DNA from: Propionibacteriaceae bacterium ZF39
GTDB lineage: Bacteria; Actinomycetota; Actinomycetes; Propionibacteriales; Propionibacteriaceae
Reading direction: 5' to 3'
Length of the DNA: 64,000 nt
Assembly (NCBI GenBank): GCA_039565995.1
Contig: CP154795.1
Span: 1,736,001 to 1,800,000, forward strand
The notes under the pieces were generated by a model. That model was not told the DNA's origin and did not search any database. It saw nothing but the letters and a program-made list of their open reading frames with translations. A program made the position numbers and the translations under genes. Each line of letters begins with the position of its first letter. The stretch's first letter is position 1. Below are positions 1 through 8,195 of this stretch, piece by piece.

Positions 1-1842
1 GGCGCCCCGGCCCGCCTCGGCGAGGCGGCTCAGCTCCGTCCACGCATGGGTTCGCTGCCAGGTGTCCGACAATCCGACCTCCGTCACGAGATCGAGCGCG
101 GATCGGCAGGCGACCACCCAGGTGTCGAGGGATTGCGGTTGGGAGAAGGAGTCGGCGATGGCCCGGAGGCGTGAGACCAGTTCGACCAGCCGGCCGATGA
201 GATCGACATCGCTGGATTCGACATCGGCGAGACCGAGCACCGTGCCCTGCACCCGGTGGTCATGGTCATCCATGGCCACACCGAGAAGCATGCGTTCGAG
301 CCCGGCTCGCCACGTGTTCTGGACATATCCGCCCATGGAGAAGCGCTGGCGATGGCCCTGATCGAGGCCCCACCGGACACCGGAGCGCGGAACGAGATCG
401 CGCAGTCGTTCCAGGTCCTTCTCGCGGAAGCCGAAACACCGGGCGATGGGCGGGTCGGCGCACAGGTCGAGGATCTGGGACATCCCGGCGCGCGAGTCGC
501 CGAGCAGGAGCAGTTCCTGCAGCGTGCGCAGCAGCGGATTCAGCTCACGCAGCGAACGATCGGCAAGGCGAACATGAAGGGCCTGGCCCGGGTGGGTCTC
601 GCCGTCGGGCAGGCCGGCCAGGCCGAAGACGGCACTCATGAGGGGAGCAAATCGCTCGATGTCGGGACACATCACGATGAGGTCGCGCGGCTCGAGGTCG
701 GGGTGGTCGGCGAGGAGGCCGAGCACCACCTCCCGGAGCACCTCGACCTGCCGGTCCGTGCCATGACAGGCATGGAAGCGAATGCTGTCGTCGGCCGGGT
801 CGACCGGCTCGCGCAGCGGCTCGGTCACGTCGTTGCGGATCGCCGACTGCAGCCGGGCGAGCAGATGCGCGGAGGGCTCGGCCGGCGATTCGGGAAGGGG
901 CTGGTCCACGGTGGGGACCGCGGCGAGGCACATCTGGAGTTCACGCGCTTCGCGGCCGAGACGGCGAATGAGTCGATGCCCGGGCAGGACAGTGGTCGGG
1001 TCGTCCCGTCGCGGACCGGGCCCGAGCTGCGCAACCGACCCCCGGACGCGGTCCCACACAGCGGGCGACGGATGGGGGAGCCACAGGTGCACGGCTCGAT
1101 GCTCCGCCAGCGCCGACAGCAGGGAGGTCTGGTCGGGCGCAAGACGGGTCGCTCCGAACACCGAGATCCGGCCCGGCAGAGTCGACGCCGTCGGAGTCGA
1201 GCGGAGCAGGTTCACGGCCCGGTCCAGGCGCTCGACCGGGTCGGGGCCGCCGAGGTCACTCCGCAGGGCCCGCCACAGCTCGGCCTGCCACCGCGACGAA
1301 TCAGGAAGCGGACTGCCCGTGGCGTCCACGTGGTCACCCATGCTCCAGCGACGCAGCAGCTCCGGGCGCTGCGCCGCGTAGGCCAGGAAGAGCCGGAAAA
1401 CGCGCGCCGCTGTGGCGTACCGCCGGGCAACGGGGGAACCCGGATCGAGCTGGGACCGGATCGGCGCGGCCCACGACTGCCCGGACGTCTCGGTGAGGAC
1501 CCGGAGGACGGCCAGGATGCCCCGATCGGGCTGCCAGGGGTCGAGGGCCGGGTCGATCTCCAGGACCTCGAGCACCGTGCGTCGCAGCAGGCGATCGAGA
1601 TTCACGAAATCGATCCCCGCCGCCACACCATCACCCATTCCGGAAGCGCCCAGGGTGGCGGCCAGTGTCTGTGACAGCCACCGCTCGACCCCGGGCGTCG
1701 GCACCGACACGATCTCGGTGGCGAAGGGATCGGACAGGGGCGCCGACAGCACACCGGCCAGACCGGTCGCGAGCGCAGCGGTATGGGGGGCCCGATGGAC
1801 GAACAGCCCGGGCACACCTTCGGAAGGGATATCGATCACCAT
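1..1842 (-). CDS. recC: RecC, exodeoxyribonuclease V gamma subunit (5'-terminal part)
   Basis: The frame read leftward from the ATG at 1842 stays open to the window edge, giving about 614 residues of a protein normally over 1000 long. The N-terminus reads VPGLFVHRA with a following VPTPGVERWLSQ segment. Further on come ISVFGATRLAPDQ, HLWLPHPSPAVW, FHACHGTDRQVEVLRE and DLIVMCPDIERFAPL, the usual RecC landmarks of an inactivated superfamily-1 helicase fold. RecC scans for Chi and splits strands inside the RecBCD repair nuclease. recB and recD would be expected further left. A stop codon at 1855-1857 lies in frame just upstream, so ATG 1842 is the only ATG/GTG choice. It is divergent from uvrD2. 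Confidence 0.85.
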   Translation of the reverse strand, partial: MVIDIPSEGVPGLFVHRAPHTAALATGLAGVLSAPLSDPFATEIVSVPTPGVERWLSQTLAATLGASGMGDGVAAGIDFVNLDRLLRRTVLEVLEIDPALDPWQPDRGILAVLRVLTETSGQSWAAPIRSQLDPGSPVARRYATAARVFRLFLAYAAQRPELLRRWSMGDHVDATGSPLPDSSRWQAELWRALRSDLGGPDPVERLDRAVNLLRSTPTASTLPGRISVFGATRLAPDQTSLLSALAEHRAVHLWLPHPSPAVWDRVRGSVAQLGPGPRRDDPTTVLPGHRLIRRLGREARELQMCLAAVPTVDQPLPESPAEPSAHLLARLQSAIRNDVTEPLREPVDPADDSIRFHACHGTDRQVEVLREVVLGLLADHPDLEPRDLIVMCPDIERFAPLMSAVFGLAGLPDGETHPGQALHVRLADRSLRELNPLLRTLQELLLLGDSRAGMSQILDLCADPPIARCFGFREKDLERLRDLVPRSGVRWGLDQGHRQRFSMGGYVQNTWRAGLERMLLGVAMDDHDHRVQGTVLGLADVESSDVDLIGRLVELVSRLRAIADSFSQPQSLDTWVVACRSALDLVTEVGLSDTWQRTHAWTELSRLAEAGRGA

Positions 1843-1925
1843 GACACCGACACCCTAGACGGGCACTCCGACAATGTTTCTGGAGTGAGTCTGCGAGCGC
1901 AGCGAGGGTGAGCGAAGGAGAGGAA

Positions 1926-4046
1926 ATGTCGGCGGCCCCGACTAGGGTGACGGCCGTGATGCAAGCCGACCCCGAAGCCCTGCTGGATGCCCTCGATCCC
2001 GAGCAACGACAGGTGGCGACCGCCCTCAGCGGGCCCGTGGCCGTCATCGCCGGTGCCGGCACGGGCAAGACCCGGGCCATCACGCACCGGATCGCCTACG
2101 GGGTGCAGAAGGGGGTCTACGCGCCGACGGCCGTCCTGGCCGTGACGTTCACCACCCGCGCCGCCGGCGAGATGCGCGGGCGACTCCAGCAGCTCGGCGT
2201 GAGTGGCGTCCAGGCCCGCACGTTCCACTCCGCGGCGCTGCGCCAACTGCAATATTTCTGGCCGCGTGCCTTCGGCGGCGAGATCCCGGCCGTCGTGGAC
2301 AACCGCATGAGCCTCGTGGCCGAGGCCGCCGGCCGACTCCGCGTACCCGTGGACACGGCCGTGCTTCGCGATCTCGTCGGGGAGATTTCCTGGGCCAAGG
2401 TGTCGAATGTGGGCCCGGCCGACTATCCGGCGATTGCGGAGAGCTCCAACCGGGTGCTCGCCTCCGTGCGACCCGAGGTGGTGGCGCGTGTCTTCACCGG
2501 CTATGAGGAGGCCAAGCGGGACCGGGGCCGGATCGATTTCGACGACATCCTCCTGTGCACGGCGGCGATGCTGGCGGATCACGCCGATGTCGCGGATGAG
2601 GTACGCCGGGCCTATCGCCATCTGGTCGTGGACGAATATCAGGACGTCTCCCCGCTGCAGGAGACGCTGGTCAACCTCTGGTTGGGCGACCGGCGTGACC
2701 TGTGCGTGGTCGGGGACCCTGCCCAGACCATCCACTCATTCGCAGGCGCGCGCTCCGACTATCTGACCGGGTTCGCGCGGCGTCACCGGGACACGACCGT
2801 GATCCGCCTGGTCCGTGACTATCGATCGACTCCCCAGGTCGTCGAGGTCGCCAACGCGATCATGCGGCAGACGGGGCGCGAAGGAGCGGGATCGGCCAAC
2901 GCCGTGACCGCGGTGACGCTCCAGGCCCAGCGCCCGCCCGGTCCGGCCCCGGAGTTCCTCGATGCACCGGATGAGGCAACCGAAGCCGCCCGGGTCGCGG
3001 ACTGGCTGGCCGCTCGCCATGAAGCGGGGATCGATTATCGCGAGATGGCGGTCCTGTTCCGGATCAACGCCCAGTCACCCGCCTTCGAGCAGGCGCTGGC
3101 CGATCGCGGCATTCCCTATCTCGTGCGGGGGGCCGAGCGCTTCTATGAGCGACCCGAAGTGCGACAGGCTCTCGGGGTCCTCGGGGCCGCCATCAGGGCG
3201 GCCCGGTCCGATCAGGAGGAATCCGCGGCCGATGAGGTGCGGGCGATTCTCGGTGGGTTGGGCTGGACGTCGGAGGCACCCCAGGGCGGCGGCAAGCAGC
3301 GGGAACGCTGGGAATCCTGGTCGGCCCTGATCGGGGTGGCGGATGACCTCGTGGCCGCCGACGGCTTCACGACCCTGGAGGCCGTCGTCGACGAGCTGCA
3401 GCGCCGCGCGGCTGCCCAGCATGCCCCGGTCGCCCACGGCGTCACGCTGGCGACCATCCACTCGGCCAAGGGATTGGAGTGGGACGCGGTGGCCGTCGTG
3501 GGTGCACACGAAGGAACCCTCCCGTTCGTCCTGGCAACGAAGCCCCACGAGATCGCGGAGGAGCGACGGCTGCTCTATGTCGCGGTCACCCGCGCGCGCG
3601 AACACCTGCACATCTCCTGGTCCCGCAGTCGGGGCGGTTCGGGCAATCGGCAGCCGTCCCGATTTCTCGACGGCGTACGCCCGGAGTCCGCGCCCGCGCC
3701 CCGCGGGGCAACCCGTCGACGAGCCCGGGGGAGTGCGATGGCGGCCCGCTGTCGCGTGTGCGAGGGGAGCCTGTCGAGCGCCGCGGAGCGCAAACTCGGA
3801 CGCCATGCCGATTGCCCCTCCAGCTATGACGAGCAGCTCCTGGCCGATCTGAAGGAGTGGCGTTCGGGGCAGGCGAAGGAGCAGAAGCTCCCGGCCTATT
3901 GCATCGTCACCGATGCGACGCTCGTAGCCCTGGCCGAGCAGGTGCCGACCGACGAGCGGGGACTGCTCGGGATCAGCGGCATCGGTCGGGTGAAGGCCGA
4001 CAAATATGGTGCGGACCTGCTGGAGATGCTGCGCGGTGCGAAGTGA
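1926..4046 (+). CDS. uvrD2: ATP-dependent DNA helicase UvrD2 (PcrA/UvrD superfamily, HRDC domain)
   Basis: A 706-residue superfamily-1 3'-5' DNA helicase. Walker A is GAGTGKT near the N-terminus; VVDEYQDVSP gives the DExx Walker B; GDPAQTIHSF, VRDYRSTPQV, TIHSAKGLEWDAV and LLYVAVTRARE are the other helicase motifs. After the helicase core comes a cysteine cluster beginning CRVCEG, then an HRDC-like C-terminal domain ending in GISGIGRVKADKYG, the architecture known from mycobacterial UvrD2. I chose ATG 1926 because AAGGAGAGG ends a few bases before it; an in-frame GTG at 1908 lacks such a site. The likely role is repair or replication-fork processing. The next gene downstream is whiB7, a common actinobacterial order. 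Confidence 0.9.
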   Translation: MSAAPTRVTAVMQADPEALLDALDPEQRQVATALSGPVAVIAGAGTGKTRAITHRIAYGVQKGVYAPTAVLAVTFTTRAAGEMRGRLQQLGVSGVQARTFHSAALRQLQYFWPRAFGGEIPAVVDNRMSLVAEAAGRLRVPVDTAVLRDLVGEISWAKVSNVGPADYPAIAESSNRVLASVRPEVVARVFTGYEEAKRDRGRIDFDDILLCTAAMLADHADVADEVRRAYRHLVVDEYQDVSPLQETLVNLWLGDRRDLCVVGDPAQTIHSFAGARSDYLTGFARRHRDTTVIRLVRDYRSTPQVVEVANAIMRQTGREGAGSANAVTAVTLQAQRPPGPAPEFLDAPDEATEAARVADWLAARHEAGIDYREMAVLFRINAQSPAFEQALADRGIPYLVRGAERFYERPEVRQALGVLGAAIRAARSDQEESAADEVRAILGGLGWTSEAPQGGGKQRERWESWSALIGVADDLVAADGFTTLEAVVDELQRRAAAQHAPVAHGVTLATIHSAKGLEWDAVAVVGAHEGTLPFVLATKPHEIAEERRLLYVAVTRAREHLHISWSRSRGGSGNRQPSRFLDGVRPESAPAPRGATRRRARGSAMAARCRVCEGSLSSAAERKLGRHADCPSSYDEQLLADLKEWRSGQAKEQKLPAYCIVTDATLVALAEQVPTDERGLLGISGIGRVKADKYGADLLEMLRGAK

Positions 4047-4096
4047 GCCGGAAAACTGGCGAACAATTTTCCCGAACGCGTGCAAAAGTCCTTGTC

Positions 4097-4135
4097 AAAA
4101 ATAGATTGCATGCTGACCTGAGAGTTTCGTAAGCT
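4097..4135 (+). promoter_or_regulatory. whiB7 autoregulated-type promoter
   Basis: AAAAAT (4097-4102) sits three bases upstream of a -35 box TTGCAT (4106-4111). After 18 bp comes the -10 box TAAGCT (4130-4135). An AT-rich block just before the -35 hexamer is the established signature of WhiB7-dependent sigma-A promoters, so autoregulation is likely. Transcription should start near 4142, leaving a leader of about 375 nt before whiB7. Confidence 0.7.
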
Positions 4136-4207
4136 GTCTCTTGCTTGCCCGAGGTGGGCTTGCGCATTGGCCCGAAACCCATGGACACCCGGAGAGGAGG
4201 GGGACCG

Positions 4208-4408
4208 ATGATCACGATCGCGATGAATCAGACGGCATTGCTGCCTGCGGCCCCCGTGCTCTGTGGCGACCCGAAGCGCCTGTGGCGCGAACCGGGCGTC
4301 ACCAATGCCGCCCAGCGGCAGAGCTATGCCCTCTTTACGGACCATGAGCGCTTCGGCGCCCCCAAGCGCAACCCCCTGGTGCCACGACCACGCGCCAAAC
4401 TCGGGTAA
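4208..4408 (+). CDS. Upstream ORF in the whiB7 leader (66 aa)
   Basis: A 66-codon frame with a strong ribosome binding site (GGAGAGGAGGGG, 4191-4202) and its stop 22 nt before the attenuator stem. The product is proline- and arginine-rich towards the C-terminus (NPLVPRPRAKLG) and has no recognised domain. whiB7/wblC leaders in mycobacteria and Streptomyces carry small ORFs whose translation state controls read-through of a terminator. By position this ORF is the sensor: slowed ribosomes would change leader folding. An in-frame ATG at 4181 is an alternative start. The ORF is seen directly; the sensing role is inferred. Confidence 0.65.
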   Translation: MITIAMNQTALLPAAPVLCGDPKRLWREPGVTNAAQRQSYALFTDHERFGAPKRNPLVPRPRAKLG

Positions 4409-4430
4409 GGACTACCCGCGTTTCGCCTCA

Positions 4431-4469
4431 GGCCGTGAACCCAGACCGGGATTCACGGCCTTTGTGTTT
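4431..4469 (+). terminator. Leader attenuator upstream of whiB7
   Basis: A 12-bp stem pairs 4431-4442 with 4448-4460 (one bulged A) over a 5-nt loop and is followed directly by TTTGTGTTT (4461-4469). This is an intrinsic terminator 46 nt before the whiB7 start and after the leader ORF stop, so it should block whiB7 transcription unless relieved. Confidence 0.8.
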
Positions 4470-4515
4470 CCCGGCACAACTACTGCAGGCAAACACTATG
4501 AGGAGAAACGACATC

Positions 4516-4866
4516 ATGAGCGTCCTGATCGACGAGACCGTGCTCACCGCGACCGGGCTGCCGTGTCATCTGGTCGATCCCGACATCTTCTTCGCCGAGG
4601 TCCCCGCCGAGATCGAGTTCGCCAAGACGCTCTGTGTCGACTGCCCCGCGCGGACGGAGTGCCTGGCCGGCGCGCTGTCGCGGCGTGAGGCCTGCGGCGT
4701 CTGGGGCGGCGAGCTGATCGTGAACGGCGTCGTGGTCGCCCGCAAGCGTCCGCGTGGTCGTCCCCGCAAGCAGCCGGTGGAGATCGTGCCCACCCCGCCG
4801 GCCGACCTGAAGGGCCCGATCACCGGGCGTACGCCGCGCAGCGACGACCGTCGCAACGCAGCCTGA
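4516..4866 (+). CDS. whiB7: WhiB7/WblC transcription factor, antibiotic-resistance regulator
   Basis: A 116-residue Wbl protein. Cys17, Cys40, Cys43 and Cys49 form the 4Fe-4S cluster site (LCVDC, TEC), followed by GVWGGE at 61-66 and an AT-hook RGRPRK at about 80-85. The C-terminal AT-hook after the GVWGG turn is specific to WhiB7/WblC, which binds sigma-A and AT-rich DNA to switch on intrinsic drug-resistance genes. The residues after the AT-hook (to 116) are longer than in mycobacterial WhiB7. The start at ATG 4516 is preceded by AGGAGAAA. Regulation probably combines the AT-rich promoter and the leader attenuator. A 14-bp hairpin terminator follows. Confidence 0.92.
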   Translation: MSVLIDETVLTATGLPCHLVDPDIFFAEVPAEIEFAKTLCVDCPARTECLAGALSRREACGVWGGELIVNGVVVARKRPRGRPRKQPVEIVPTPPADLKGPITGRTPRSDDRRNAA

Positions 4867-4886
4867 GGTGCGAGGCATGGCCGAGT

Positions 4887-4919
4887 GAAACCCCAGCCGC
4901 AACGAGCGGCTGGGGTTTC
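4887..4919. terminator. Bidirectional intrinsic terminator
   Basis: A perfect 14-bp stem (4887-4900 with 4906-4919, loop AACGA) with GAAA on one side and TTTC on the other lies between the converging whiB7 and ABC1-kinase genes. Confidence 0.8.
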
Positions 4920-4934
4920 GTCGCGTCAGGGGGT

Positions 4935-6275
4935 TCAGGCGTGCCAGTCAGGCAGGTAGTCGTCCAGGATGTCGCTGAACCGGGCGCGGACATCGAGCTG
5001 CGACAGCACCGCGATGCCGCCGAGCCACACCCGGTGGATCAGGGCGTAGGACGGCGGCAGGTTGAGTTGTTGCAGGACCTTGCCCTTGCTGTCGCCGACG
5101 CGCTTGAACTCGCGCTGCATCCACTCCCGGGTGAAGTGGAACTCCTCCACCTGGGCCGGTTCGAGGAAGGGGCTCAGATAATCCAGCAGCTCGCCGGGAT
5201 CGATGTCGGCGGCATTCCGCGCGATGAAGCCCTCGGCTTTGAGACCCTCGGTCACGCTGTGGGCATCACCGCTGACGGCGATCCGCAGCAACCGCCCCAT
5301 GGCGGGCGGCAGCCCGTCGGGCAGGCGGCTCACGAGGCCGAAATCAACCACGCCGAGTTTGCCGTCGGGCATCACCTTGAAGTTGCCGGGATGGGGATCC
5401 GCGTGCAGCACGCCAACCTCGGACGGCCCGGCGAACAGGAACTTCACGTAGCGCCGGCCCACCTCGTTGCGGCGTTCTTCCGGCCACTCGGCGGCGGCGG
5501 ACAGCGGCTCACCGTCGATCCACTCGCTGACCATGACGCGCGAGGTGTGCGCCAGCACGCGGGGCACCCGGAACTCGGGATGGCCGGCGAAGCCCTCCGC
5601 GGCCTGCTGCTGATGGGCCGACTCGAGGTTGTAGTCCGTCTCCTCCAGGATGCGATCCACGATCTCGGCGATCAGGGGCTTGATCTCTATGCCGCCGGTC
5701 AGGGGAGACACCAGCCCTGTGATGCGGGAGAGCTGGCGCAGATCGCTCTCGAGCGCCTTGTCGGCTCCCGGGTATTGCACCTTGACCGCGACCTGCTCGC
5801 CCGTTTCGGCCCAGGTGGCCCGGTGGACCTGACCGATCGACGCAGCAGCGGCCGGCCGGGCGGAGAACTGGCTGAACTTTGTGCGCCAGTCGGGACCGAG
5901 TTCCCGGGCCAGGACCGCATGCACGCGGGAGGTCGGCATGGGCGGGGCGGAGTCCTGCAGCTTCTTCAGGTGCACCCGATAGGGGCCCGCGATGTCCTCG
6001 GGCAGCATCACCTCGAACATGCTCAGGATCTGGCCGAACTTCATGGCCCCGCCCTTGAGCTCGCCGAGGACGCGGAAGAGCTGCTCAGCGGTTTCGGCGC
6101 GCAACTGGGCGTTGACGGTATCGGCGTTCGCGCCGGCCAACCGGCGGCCCAGGCCTTTGGTGGCCCGGCCGGCCGCGCCGAGGGGGAGCGACAGCAGCCG
6201 GGAGCCGCGGCGGAAAGAGGAGCCGCTCACCTCGGATTCGGGTTCGGGCGGGGTGGGTCGAGCCATGGGCCCCAT
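4935..6275 (-). CDS. ABC1/UbiB/ADCK family atypical protein kinase
   Basis: A 446-residue ABC1-domain protein. It has the family KxGQ motif (MKFGQILSM), the Ala-rich loop AAASIGQVHRA that replaces the glycine loop of ordinary kinases, the VKVQYPGAD lysine, an ExD-type EETDYNLE, HADPHPGNF as catalytic loop and VVDFGLVSR as metal-binding DFG. UbiB/ADCK proteins act in quinone biosynthesis or lipid homeostasis at membranes; the actinobacterial role is not established. The start at 6275 is favoured by AGGGGG upstream; ATG 6266 is an alternative. It probably shares a transcript with the ThiF-like gene 32 bp upstream. Confidence 0.85.
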   Translation of the reverse strand: MGPMARPTPPEPESEVSGSSFRRGSRLLSLPLGAAGRATKGLGRRLAGANADTVNAQLRAETAEQLFRVLGELKGGAMKFGQILSMFEVMLPEDIAGPYRVHLKKLQDSAPPMPTSRVHAVLARELGPDWRTKFSQFSARPAAAASIGQVHRATWAETGEQVAVKVQYPGADKALESDLRQLSRITGLVSPLTGGIEIKPLIAEIVDRILEETDYNLESAHQQQAAEGFAGHPEFRVPRVLAHTSRVMVSEWIDGEPLSAAAEWPEERRNEVGRRYVKFLFAGPSEVGVLHADPHPGNFKVMPDGKLGVVDFGLVSRLPDGLPPAMGRLLRIAVSGDAHSVTEGLKAEGFIARNAADIDPGELLDYLSPFLEPAQVEEFHFTREWMQREFKRVGDSKGKVLQQLNLPPSYALIHRVWLGGIAVLSQLDVRARFSDILDDYLPDWHA

Positions 6276-6307
6276 TGTGCCCCCTGTCGCGGCGGGTTCG
6301 GCCCCGG

Positions 6308-7234
6308 TCACCCGGCGAGGCGCAGTTCGCCGCACCCGCAGTCGGGGTGATGCGGCCAGTGCCGCTGGGCCAGCGCCCAGTTCCCGGGGCGGGTTTCGAG
6401 GGTCGCCCCCAGCGTTTCCGGGGGTACGCCGGCCAGCCAGGCCCGCACCTGGAGCAGGGCCGTGGTGGCTGCCCACGCGGTCAGCTCGGGTGTCGGCCGG
6501 ATCTCGACGCGGCAGAGCTGCGCCAGCACCTGGGGCCAGGCACTGTCGCGAGCGCGCACCAGGTCCTGGCAGCGGGTGCAGCAGGTCTCGCCCGGCACGA
6601 CGAAGGGACCCACGATCACGCCGTCGTCCAGGGGCCGCACGAAGAGATGCGGTTGGTCGCTGCGCACCATCGTGTCGGTGACGGCGCGGTCGCACTCGGG
6701 CCGGTCGAAGGCGATGACGGTAAGGGTGGGCTCGGGCCCCTCCGGTCGATACCAGTGCGGCGCGCAGCGGACGCGATGGTGTCCGCGGGCGCGCAGATGG
6801 GCCCGTAGGGTTTCCGCGCCGGTGGGCAGCAGGTGCGGGGTCGCATATTCGGTCGCAGGCGCGGGTGCGGGCTCGACCAGGAGGAGGTCACCGGCGCCGG
6901 ACTCGGCGTACGCCTCCGCGAACGCGCGCGCCAGGCGGCCCGCACCGAGAAGGCGGACCAACGGAGGGGCAGCCGGGCGGGGCGGGACCAGCAAGCCCTC
7001 CCTGCGGAGCCGCGCCACGAGAGAGCGAACCTCGGGCAGCGTCAGTCCACTGTCGAGGGCGATTCGGTCCAGGCTGTGGGAGCCGTCCAGGAGGCGGAGA
7101 GCCCGGTTCAGTGCCGGGCTGGATCCGCGGAGGACCAGAGCGTCCACAGAGCCGATCTGGAGCTCATCGCTGTTGCGCATCAGGATCGGCAGTTGGGACC
7201 GGAGGCGGGGTTTGGGCAGGGAACGTTCGACCAT
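6308..7234 (-). CDS. ThiF/TOMM cyclodehydratase-like protein
   Basis: A 308-residue protein that resembles the leader-peptide-binding, E1-like partner of YcaO cyclodehydratases. A nucleotide-fold stretch (VRLLGAGRLARAFAEAY, then LLLVEPA) precedes GPFVVPGETCCTRC and a C-terminal HPDCGCGE, which supply Cys ligands for a structural zinc. The N-terminal third (RIALDSGLTLPEVRSLVARLRREGLL) reads like a winged helix. No YcaO gene or precursor peptide lies nearby, so a bacteriocin role is not supported; an unlinked modifying role is possible. ATG 7234 has AGGCTGG before it; ATG 7258 is an alternative. The 7326-7389 structured element lies about 90 nt upstream in the leader. Confidence 0.6.
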   Translation of the reverse strand: MVERSLPKPRLRSQLPILMRNSDELQIGSVDALVLRGSSPALNRALRLLDGSHSLDRIALDSGLTLPEVRSLVARLRREGLLVPPRPAAPPLVRLLGAGRLARAFAEAYAESGAGDLLLVEPAPAPATEYATPHLLPTGAETLRAHLRARGHHRVRCAPHWYRPEGPEPTLTVIAFDRPECDRAVTDTMVRSDQPHLFVRPLDDGVIVGPFVVPGETCCTRCQDLVRARDSAWPQVLAQLCRVEIRPTPELTAWAATTALLQVRAWLAGVPPETLGATLETRPGNWALAQRHWPHHPDCGCGELRLAG

Positions 7235-7325
7235 GACACCAGCCTGCCGCGGCTCCATGGGGCGGCCGAAAGTTGTGCACAGGATTTTTCCGGATGGTCC
7301 GGATTCCGCTTTCGGACATGCAAAA

Positions 7326-7389
7326 GGGCCCTCAGGAAGTCGTCACCGCTTGCCTTCCCCTGCGAGCGGGTCGAACCATCTGAGGGCCC
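7326..7389 (-). other. Nested stem-loop, candidate structured leader or small RNA
   Basis: In the 340-bp gap between 7235 and 7598, a 10-bp outer stem (7326-7335 with 7380-7389) encloses a 7-bp hairpin (7347-7353 with 7362-7368). On the minus strand the outer stem is followed by TTTT. This fits an attenuator or riboswitch-like leader of the ThiF-like gene, or a small RNA. It matches no RNA family I recognise and is not a tRNA. Confidence 0.4.
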
Positions 7390-7598
7390 CGTGCGGAAGA
7401 CGCTAGGCCACGGCCGGGCCATGCGTCAAGACGGTTGGACCCGACTTGTCCACGGACCTGTGGACAACTTTGTGGATGAGGTGTGTATGGGGAGATGCCC
7501 ATGTGGAGAACGCGGCATGAACTGCAGTTGGACTGATTCGGAACTGGGGAAAACCTGCGTGACCCGGATCACGTTGTCCGTCGTGCTTGGATAAGGCC

Positions 7599-8195
7599 GT
7601 GACCCAATCAGGCGAGCCGGCGTTTCGTGTCGTGGCCGGCGAACGGGTGGAACTCCGCCGCAACACCCGCCGGCGCCGCAACGCCGCAGCCCGTCGTGAG
7701 GAGGGGCGCATCGTCGTCGAACTGCCTCCGGCGGTGCCGCCGGCCGAAGAGGAGGAGTGGCTGGCAAGGATGGTCGACCTGGTCCAAAGGCGGGAGAAGC
7801 GGCGGCGCAGTGCGCATTCGGATGAGGACCTCATGCGGAGGGCCCGGGAGCTGCACACGCGCTATCTCGTCAGCGTCGCGCCCGATGCGCCGCTGCCGCA
7901 GTCAGTCGGTTGGGTCGACAATCAGAATCGCCGGTGGGGATCCTGCACGATCGGGGCCCGGACCATCAGACTCTCGCATCGTCTGCAGGGCATGCCCGAC
8001 TGGGTGGTCGCCTATGTGCTTTTCCACGAGCTCGTCCATCTGGTGGAGGCAGGGCACGGACCGGCCTTCCGGAGACTGCTCGGGGCATATCCGCGGACCG
8101 CGGAGGCCGAGGCGTACCTGCAGGGCTGGTCCGATGCTGTCGCCCGCGGCTCAGACGAGGATGCTGCGGGCGATATCGACGAGGACTGTCACTGA
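7599..8195 (+). CDS. YgjP-like (DUF45) zinc metallopeptidase
   Basis: A 198-residue protein. The C-terminal half has the DUF45 sequence NRRWGSC, then VAYVLFHELVHLVEAGHG, where HELVH plus the distal His (GHGPAF) form the zinc site. The N-terminal part is basic and charged. Family members are M48-like WSS1/YgjP-type peptidases of uncertain substrate. I chose GTG 7599 because GGATAAGG precedes it closely; the in-frame TTG at 7587 has no site. Its last 45 bp overlap the 3' end of the convergent NUDIX gene. Confidence 0.8.
   Translation: MTQSGEPAFRVVAGERVELRRNTRRRRNAAARREEGRIVVELPPAVPPAEEEEWLARMVDLVQRREKRRRSAHSDEDLMRRARELHTRYLVSVAPDAPLPQSVGWVDNQNRRWGSCTIGARTIRLSHRLQGMPDWVVAYVLFHELVHLVEAGHGPAFRRLLGAYPRTAEAEAYLQGWSDAVARGSDEDAAGDIDEDCH

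Noticed and set aside
256-1674. A 472-codon plus-strand frame opposite recC
   Set aside because: The minus strand reads clean RecC motifs; the plus frame has no family features.
7326-7389. A tRNA or tmRNA fragment, because of the GGTTCGA-like stretch on the minus strand
   Set aside because: No anticodon arm or acceptor-CCA layout; the pairing is a nested hairpin.
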